Shown here: positions 59,744 to 64,000 of the stretch, piece after piece
Position numbering within the stretch: the stretch's first letter is position 1
Layout: each line of letters opens with the position of its first letter
Assembly (NCBI RefSeq): GCF_000397065.2
Contig: NZ_KE007325.1
Coordinates: 145,279 to 209,278, forward strand
Direction of reading: 5' to 3'
Origin: Marinobacter lipolyticus SM19
GTDB lineage: Bacteria; Pseudomonadota; Gammaproteobacteria; Pseudomonadales; Oleiphilaceae
DNA: 64,000 bases
Translations under genes and position numbers: made by a program
Notes under the pieces: generated by a model
The model's input: only the letters and a program-made list of their open reading frames with translations
Databases searched by the model: none
What the model was told of the DNA's origin: nothing

Positions 59744-61939
59744 ATGGAAATCAAAGTTAACTTTCTGGAAAATCTTCGACTTGAAGCCAAGTTTGATGAT
59801 TTCACCGTCACTACCGACCAGCCCATTCGCTACAAGGGCGATGGCTCGGCGCCCAGCCCGTTCGACTATTTCCTGGCGTCATCGGCACTCTGTGCGGCTT
59901 ACTTTGTGCGGGTTTACTGCAAGGCGCGGGATATTCCGACGGAAAACATCCGCCTGTCGCAAAACAACATTGTCGACCCGGAAAACCGCTACAACCAGAT
60001 ATTCAGAATTGAGGTGGAGCTACCGGAAGACATTTCCGAAAAGGACCGCCAGGGCATCCTGCGCTCGATCGATCGCTGCACCGTAAAAAAAGTGGTGCAG
60101 ACCGGTCCCGAATTCCAGATTGAAGTCGTCGAGAATCTCGACGAGGACGCCCAGGCCCTTCTGATGGCGCCGCCGGAAGGCGAAGCGAGTACTTACATTG
60201 TCGGTAAGGACCTGCCGCTGGAGCAGACCATCGCCAACATGACCGGCATCCTTGAAGACCTGGGCATGAAAATCGAGATCGCTTCCTGGCGCAATATCGT
60301 GCCCCACGTGTGGTCGCTGCACATCCGCGATGCCGCCTCGCCCATGTGCTTTACCAACGGCAAGGGTGCCACCAAGGAAAGCGCACTGTGTTCGGCATTG
60401 GGCGAATTCATTGAGCGCCTGAACTGCAACTTCTTCTACAACGACCAGTTCTTCGGCGAAGAGATCGCCAACAGCGAGTTTGTGCATTATCCCAACGAGC
60501 AATGGTTCAAACCCGGCCCGGACGACGAGCTGCCCGAGGGTATTCTGGATGACCACTGCCTCGCCATCTACAACCCCGAGGGGGAGCTCTGTGGCTCCCA
60601 CCTGATTGACACCAACTCCGGCCGGCGTGACCGCGGTATCTGCTCCCTGCCCTTCGTGCGCCAGTCCGACGGCGAAGTGGTGTACTTTCCCTCCAACCTG
60701 ATCGAGAACCTGTACCTCAGCAACGGCATGAGTGCCGGCAACACCCTGGACGAAGCACAGGTACAGTGCCTGTCGGAAATCTTCGAGCGGGCGGTGAAGA
60801 AGCAGATCATCGAAGAAGAAGTGGCTCTGCCGGATGTGCCCCGGGAAGTACTGGAGAAATACCCGGACATTCTCGAGGGCATCGAAGCCCTGGAAGCCCA
60901 GGGCTTCCCGACCCTGGTGAAAGACGCCTCCCTTGGCGGCCAGTTCCCGGTGATGTGCGTGACGCTGATGAACCCGAGAACCGGCGGCGTGTTTGCCTCC
61001 TTCGGCGCCCACCCGAGCTTTGAAGTGGCGCTGGAACGCAGCCTGACGGAACTGCTCCAGGGCCGCAGCTTCGAGGGTCTGAACGACGTACCGGCTCCCA
61101 CCTTCAACAGTCTGGCGGTCACCGAGCCCAACAACTTCGTTGAACACTTTATTGATTCCACCGGCGTGGTGTCTTGGCGTTTCTTCAGTGCCAGATCCAA
61201 CTACGATTTCTGCGAGTGGGATTTCTCCGGCACCAACGCGGAAGAAGCCGATGGACTGTTCAGCATCCTCGCGGACATGGGCAAGGAAGTCTACGTGGCC
61301 GTTTATGAGGAATTGGGCGCACCGGTCTGCCGTATTCTGGTGCCGGGTTATTCCGAGGTGTATCCGGTCGAGGATCTGATCATGGATAACACCAACATGG
61401 CCCTGAACTACCGGGAAGACATCCTCAACCTGCACCGCCTGAGCGATGAGCAACTGGCCGATCTGGTGGAGCGCCTGGAAGCCAGCCAGCTCGACAACTA
61501 CATGACGATCATCACCCTGATCGGCGTGGAGTTTGACGAGAATACCGTGTGGGGTCAGCTCACCATCCTCGAGCTGAAAATCCTGATCTGCCTTGCCCTG
61601 CAGTGGCACGAGGAAGCGCTCGAATTTGTCGACATGTTCCTGCAATTCAACGACAACACCGTCGAACGTGGGCTGTTTTACCAGGCAGTACAGGCAGTGC
61701 TGGAAGTCACCCTCGATGACGAGATGACGCTGGACGACTACCTGACCAACTTCCGGCGCATGTTCGGGGACGAGACCATGAACGCCGTGGTGGGTTCAGT
61801 CAGTGGCGAGGTCCGGTTCCACGGCCTGACCCCGACCAATACGCAACTGGAAGGCCTGGACAAGCACCTGCGGCTGATTGACAGCTACAAGAAGCTGCAC
61901 GCGGCCCGGGCAGCCAAAGCGGGAATCACCTCAAAATGA
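59744..61939 (+). CDS. OsmC-YcaO fusion protein
   Basis: 731 residues. The N-terminal 140 form an OsmC/Ohr-like domain, with DGSAPSPFDYFLASSALCAAYFVRVYCKA (Cys50) and SIDRCTVKKVVQTG (Cys112). The centre (about 160-580) is a YcaO domain, with CFTNGKGATKESALCSALGEFIERLNC and the ATP-contacting acidic and Arg residues around it, and SNGMSAGNTLDEAQVQCLSEIFERAVKK. The C-terminal part (about 590-720) is TPR-like and helical. YcaO domains activate amide backbones with ATP; E. coli YcaO influences ribosomal protein S12 methylthiolation. The OsmC fusion form is known from marine gammaproteobacteria, but its role is not. It ends by overlapping the next gene by 4 bases. Confidence 0.9.
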   Translation: MEIKVNFLENLRLEAKFDDFTVTTDQPIRYKGDGSAPSPFDYFLASSALCAAYFVRVYCKARDIPTENIRLSQNNIVDPENRYNQIFRIEVELPEDISEKDRQGILRSIDRCTVKKVVQTGPEFQIEVVENLDEDAQALLMAPPEGEASTYIVGKDLPLEQTIANMTGILEDLGMKIEIASWRNIVPHVWSLHIRDAASPMCFTNGKGATKESALCSALGEFIERLNCNFFYNDQFFGEEIANSEFVHYPNEQWFKPGPDDELPEGILDDHCLAIYNPEGELCGSHLIDTNSGRRDRGICSLPFVRQSDGEVVYFPSNLIENLYLSNGMSAGNTLDEAQVQCLSEIFERAVKKQIIEEEVALPDVPREVLEKYPDILEGIEALEAQGFPTLVKDASLGGQFPVMCVTLMNPRTGGVFASFGAHPSFEVALERSLTELLQGRSFEGLNDVPAPTFNSLAVTEPNNFVEHFIDSTGVVSWRFFSARSNYDFCEWDFSGTNAEEADGLFSILADMGKEVYVAVYEELGAPVCRILVPGYSEVYPVEDLIMDNTNMALNYREDILNLHRLSDEQLADLVERLEASQLDNYMTIITLIGVEFDENTVWGQLTILELKILICLALQWHEEALEFVDMFLQFNDNTVERGLFYQAVQAVLEVTLDDEMTLDDYLTNFRRMFGDETMNAVVGSVSGEVRFHGLTPTNTQLEGLDKHLRLIDSYKKLHAARAAKAGITSK

Positions 61940-62478
61940 CAAACCGATGGTTAACCGGCCTGGTCCTGGCTACCCTCCTGGCCTCTCCGATGGCTGTCAT
62001 GTCTGCCCTCGCGACGCCGGCATGCTCCGAATCGGAAAACGGTTGGGTACCGACCCGCTATTATGCCCGTGGTGCAGTCACCTTCTATCGCGGCGACTGG
62101 TACCGCTCTCAGGAACGCCACGAAGGCCGTGAACCGGGACAGGGGGCGTTCGCCTGGCAACGCCTTGAAGCGCCTCCCGCGTGTACCGCAGACCAGGACG
62201 AGTCAGCACCACGCCCAGATGCCACCACCCCACCGGACCAGCAGTCCCAGAAAACACCACGGATCGAAGACAAGCAGCCACAAACGTCGGGCACAGCCAA
62301 GGTCAACTGCCCGGAACCCCCGACGTGGTCCTTCGCCGGGAGCTACAACGTCGGTGACCAGGTCCTTCACGAGGGGCAAGTCTATCGCGCCATCCGCCAG
62401 AGCAATGGCACCCTGCCAGGGTCCGGACATCCGCCGCACTGGCAACTGTCGCCACAGCCCTGCCGGAACATGCCGTGA
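61936..62478 (+). CDS. Secreted protein with two carbohydrate-binding-like modules
   Basis: 180 residues. Signal peptide about 1-27, cleavage near ALA-TPA. Two repeats with the CBM5/12 pattern follow: YYARGAVTFYRGDWYRSQERHEGREPGQGAFAWQRL (about 42-77) and WSFAGSYNVGDQVLHEGQVYRAIRQSNGTLPGSGHPPHWQL (about 131-171), each closed by Cys pairs. They are joined by a Pro/Gln/Asp-rich linker. Such modules bind chitin or other glycans. The ATGA overlap with the YcaO gene implies translational coupling. No catalytic domain is present. Function unknown. Confidence 0.8.
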   Translation: MTNRWLTGLVLATLLASPMAVMSALATPACSESENGWVPTRYYARGAVTFYRGDWYRSQERHEGREPGQGAFAWQRLEAPPACTADQDESAPRPDATTPPDQQSQKTPRIEDKQPQTSGTAKVNCPEPPTWSFAGSYNVGDQVLHEGQVYRAIRQSNGTLPGSGHPPHWQLSPQPCRNMP

Positions 62479-62494
62479 CCGCGCGGACTGTTTG

Positions 62495-62950
62495 TTATCT
62501 CAATGAGGCACGCCAGTTACCATCCTTGAACGCCTCAAGTAACTTTTTAGCTCTGCCCGGATCCAGCTCCGTGAAACACTTTTTGGTATAGAAGAAGTCG
62601 TTCAGCCCCTCTATCTCCTTTAAATCCTGTCGGGTGACACCAGCGTACCCCATCGTCCACTCCGAGAAGTTTCTGGCCTCAATGGACTCTCTGATAATCT
62701 TGGTGATCCGGCGATGCCTCTTATCCCTGAAGATCTTTTCGTACAACGCATCGACACTCTCAGCCGGGCCTTCCAACACTTGAAAGAACGACCCTTCCTC
62801 GTACAACAACATTCCGGTAACGCCTAACGCAGAATTCGCTTCCCTGGCTTTTTCGAGGAGGGACACCATATCTGCCTCACTGAACCTGACGGTGCCGGCA
62901 TTGCAGTAAATGCAATGTATCAAATCGTTTTCCACAACTTCGTCACTCAT
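62495..62950 (-). CDS. BLUF-domain blue-light photoreceptor
   Basis: 151 residues consisting almost wholly of one BLUF domain, which binds FAD and senses blue light through a Tyr-Gln hydrogen-bond switch. The key residues are present: Tyr15 (IHCIYCNAG), Asn39 (NSALGVTGMLLY), Gln57 (SFFQVLEGP), and Trp98/Met100 (SEWTMGY). The rest (about 105-151) is a short helical cap. There is no output domain, so it must act through a partner. The ATG has AAGGAG about 11 bases upstream. It lies 49 bp behind the dehydrogenase gene on the same strand. Confidence 0.93.
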   Translation of the reverse strand: MSDEVVENDLIHCIYCNAGTVRFSEADMVSLLEKAREANSALGVTGMLLYEEGSFFQVLEGPAESVDALYEKIFRDKRHRRITKIIRESIEARNFSEWTMGYAGVTRQDLKEIEGLNDFFYTKKCFTELDPGRAKKLLEAFKDGNWRASLR

Positions 62951-62999
62951 GCCCAGAAGTACTCCTTGAGATAACCGGCCTGACCGGGACCTTACCCGA

Positions 63000-64000
63000 C
63001 TAACACCAGCCGCGCATGTGCATCGCCTCTTCAATCCGTTTAAGTGCATTAATCCATGCACCCAGCCGGATTGATTTTACTTGGTATTCAGCTGCCGTGT
63101 TCAATGCTTCGCGGTAGCTTCTGGTCAACCGCTCCTGTCGCATGCGGTTAATCGTATCGATATCCCAGTAATAATCGGAGAGCCCCTGGCTACGTTCCAT
63201 TTGGCATAAATGCACACTACCGGCGTTGGCCAGTACATCCGGTACGACGATCACCCCTTTTTCCAGTAGCATCTCATCGGCGGCGACCGTGACTGGGGCA
63301 TTGGCGGCCTCTACCACCATCCGGGCCCTGATCCTGTCGGCATTGTCAGCGGTAATGACGCCCTGAACTGACGCAGGTACCAGCACATCACAGTCACATT
63401 CCAGCATCTCTGCGCTGGTTAAAGGCTGGCTGCCCCTAAAGTCTGCGACTTTCCCCGTGGTCTGCTTGTGCGCCAACAGCCCGGGAATATCGAGCCCGTT
63501 GTTCGCATAGACGCCGCCACGGCTATCACTCACCGCCACCACATCACAACCGGCTTCGTAGAACAGACTTGCCGCTACCGACCCGACCTGGCCAAAGCCC
63601 TGAACAGCGACACGGGCACTTTCAATATCAACGCCATGCAGCTCCGCAGCTTCCCGAAATACGTCGAAAACACCGCTGCCGGTTGCCTCATACCCCCCCA
63701 GCGATCCACCAAGGATGGGGGGGTTTGTCATTGACCGCTGTCGGCTCATGGTAGCCGGTGACAGATTCATACTCGTCAAGCATCCAGCTCATGGCTTGCA
63801 GCCCCGTGCCGATATCCGCACCGGGCACATCGTAAGCCGGACCACGGGGGCGCAGGTTTCGAATGTAGGCCCGGCAAAGAGACTGCAATTCCCGATCACT
63901 CAGTTCACGCGGGTCAGCCACAATGCCGCCCTTGCCCCCACCGGCGGGAATCCGGCCAGCCGCATGTTTGATCGCCATAATCAGTGCCAGCGATTTCCCC
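63000..64000 (-). pseudogene. Glu/Leu/Phe/Val-type dehydrogenase, frameshifted and cut by window edge
   Basis: Typical NAD(P)-dependent glutamate dehydrogenase sequence, beginning outside the window. Frame one, from the edge to about 63720, has SLALIMAIKHAAGRIPAGGGKGGIVADP (catalytic Lys region) and DVPGADIGTGLQAMSWMLDEY. The other frame continues with PPILGGSLGGYEATGSGVFDVFREAAE, VAVQGFGQVGSVAASLFYEAG (Rossmann motif) and LANAGSVHLCQMERSQGLSDYYWD, ending at 63000. The two are joined by one extra base in the C7 run at 63717-63723 (minus-strand sense); with six Cs the reading frame is continuous as NDKPPILGG. Either a real frameshift or a homopolymer sequencing error. A BLUF gene follows. Confidence 0.88.

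Noticed and set aside
60020..61645. 541-codon minus-strand frame opposite the OsmC-YcaO gene
   Set aside because: Shadow of a conserved GC-rich coding region; no start context or domain.
63717..63723. Programmed frameshift in the dehydrogenase gene
   Set aside because: This enzyme family is not known to use frameshifting and no stimulatory structure is evident; an indel in the homopolymer is simpler.

Overview
The window is GC-rich chromosomal DNA of a marine, hydrocarbon-associated gammaproteobacterium, most likely Marinobacter or a close relative. The inference rests on gene content: an AlmA-type long-chain alkane monooxygenase, two further Baeyer-Villiger-type flavin monooxygenases, two PF10118-type metal-dependent hydrolases, a betIBA choline-to-betaine operon, proton-translocating transhydrogenase pntAB, an OsmC-YcaO fusion and a TAXI-type TRAP transporter. 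No rRNA, tRNA, CRISPR array, transposase or prophage was seen.

Layout. 1-12,600: a polymorphic-toxin locus read on the minus strand, made of a 3,930-residue secreted YD/RHS-repeat protein with a PT-HINT pretoxin domain and a short AT-rich toxin tip, a WapI-like immunity gene 12 to 20 bp behind it, and a displaced RHS fragment running off the left edge. 12,700-18,400: Baeyer-Villiger monooxygenase, divergent TetR regulator, pntAB. 18,400-25,100: ExoD-like protein, BamE-like lipoprotein, Old Yellow Enzyme with divergent HxlR regulator, OmpW, RhlE helicase, an Lgt-like/TlpA fusion and a DUF302 protein. 25,200-30,300: mltF, a GluR0-like ligand-gated potassium channel, an LpxL-type acyltransferase, almA. 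30,400-32,600: an ECF42 sigma factor with two DGPF/DUF1428-type partner genes and two matching promoters. 32,600-36,400: a nitronate monooxygenase with a premature stop, an acetylpolyamine-amidohydrolase-like protein, a transglutaminase-like protein and a periplasmic binding protein. 36,400-40,900: ahpF and ahpC, both preceded by OxyR-like sites, around a PF10118 protein and a DUF3581 protein. 40,900-48,500: a PQQ-type dehydrogenase/di-heme lipoprotein and the betI-betB-betA-transporter operon. 48,500-55,500: EamA transporter/AraC pair, histone-deacetylase-like protein, PF10118 hydrolase plus BVMO pair, YghU. 55,700-62,500: TAXI receptor, fused TRAP permease, TSUP transporter, OsmC-YcaO and a coupled small secreted protein. 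62,500-64,000: a BLUF photoreceptor behind a frameshifted Glu/Leu-type dehydrogenase cut by the window edge.

How it fits together. Most of the region is house-keeping and accessory metabolism for a marine oil degrader: alkane and ketone oxygenation (almA, BVMOs), redox balance (pntAB), peroxide defence (ahpCF), osmoprotection (bet), envelope maintenance (mltF, LpxL-like, BamE-like, OmpW) and anion uptake (TRAP, TSUP). The most unusual part is the RHS locus, where two Ig-like repeats of the N-terminal stalk appear each to be interrupted by a large payload domain that ends in a CARDB-like domain. The clearest new regulatory reading is the ECF42 regulon, with identical TGTCGA-N17-CGAC elements before the sigma gene and its DGPF partner.
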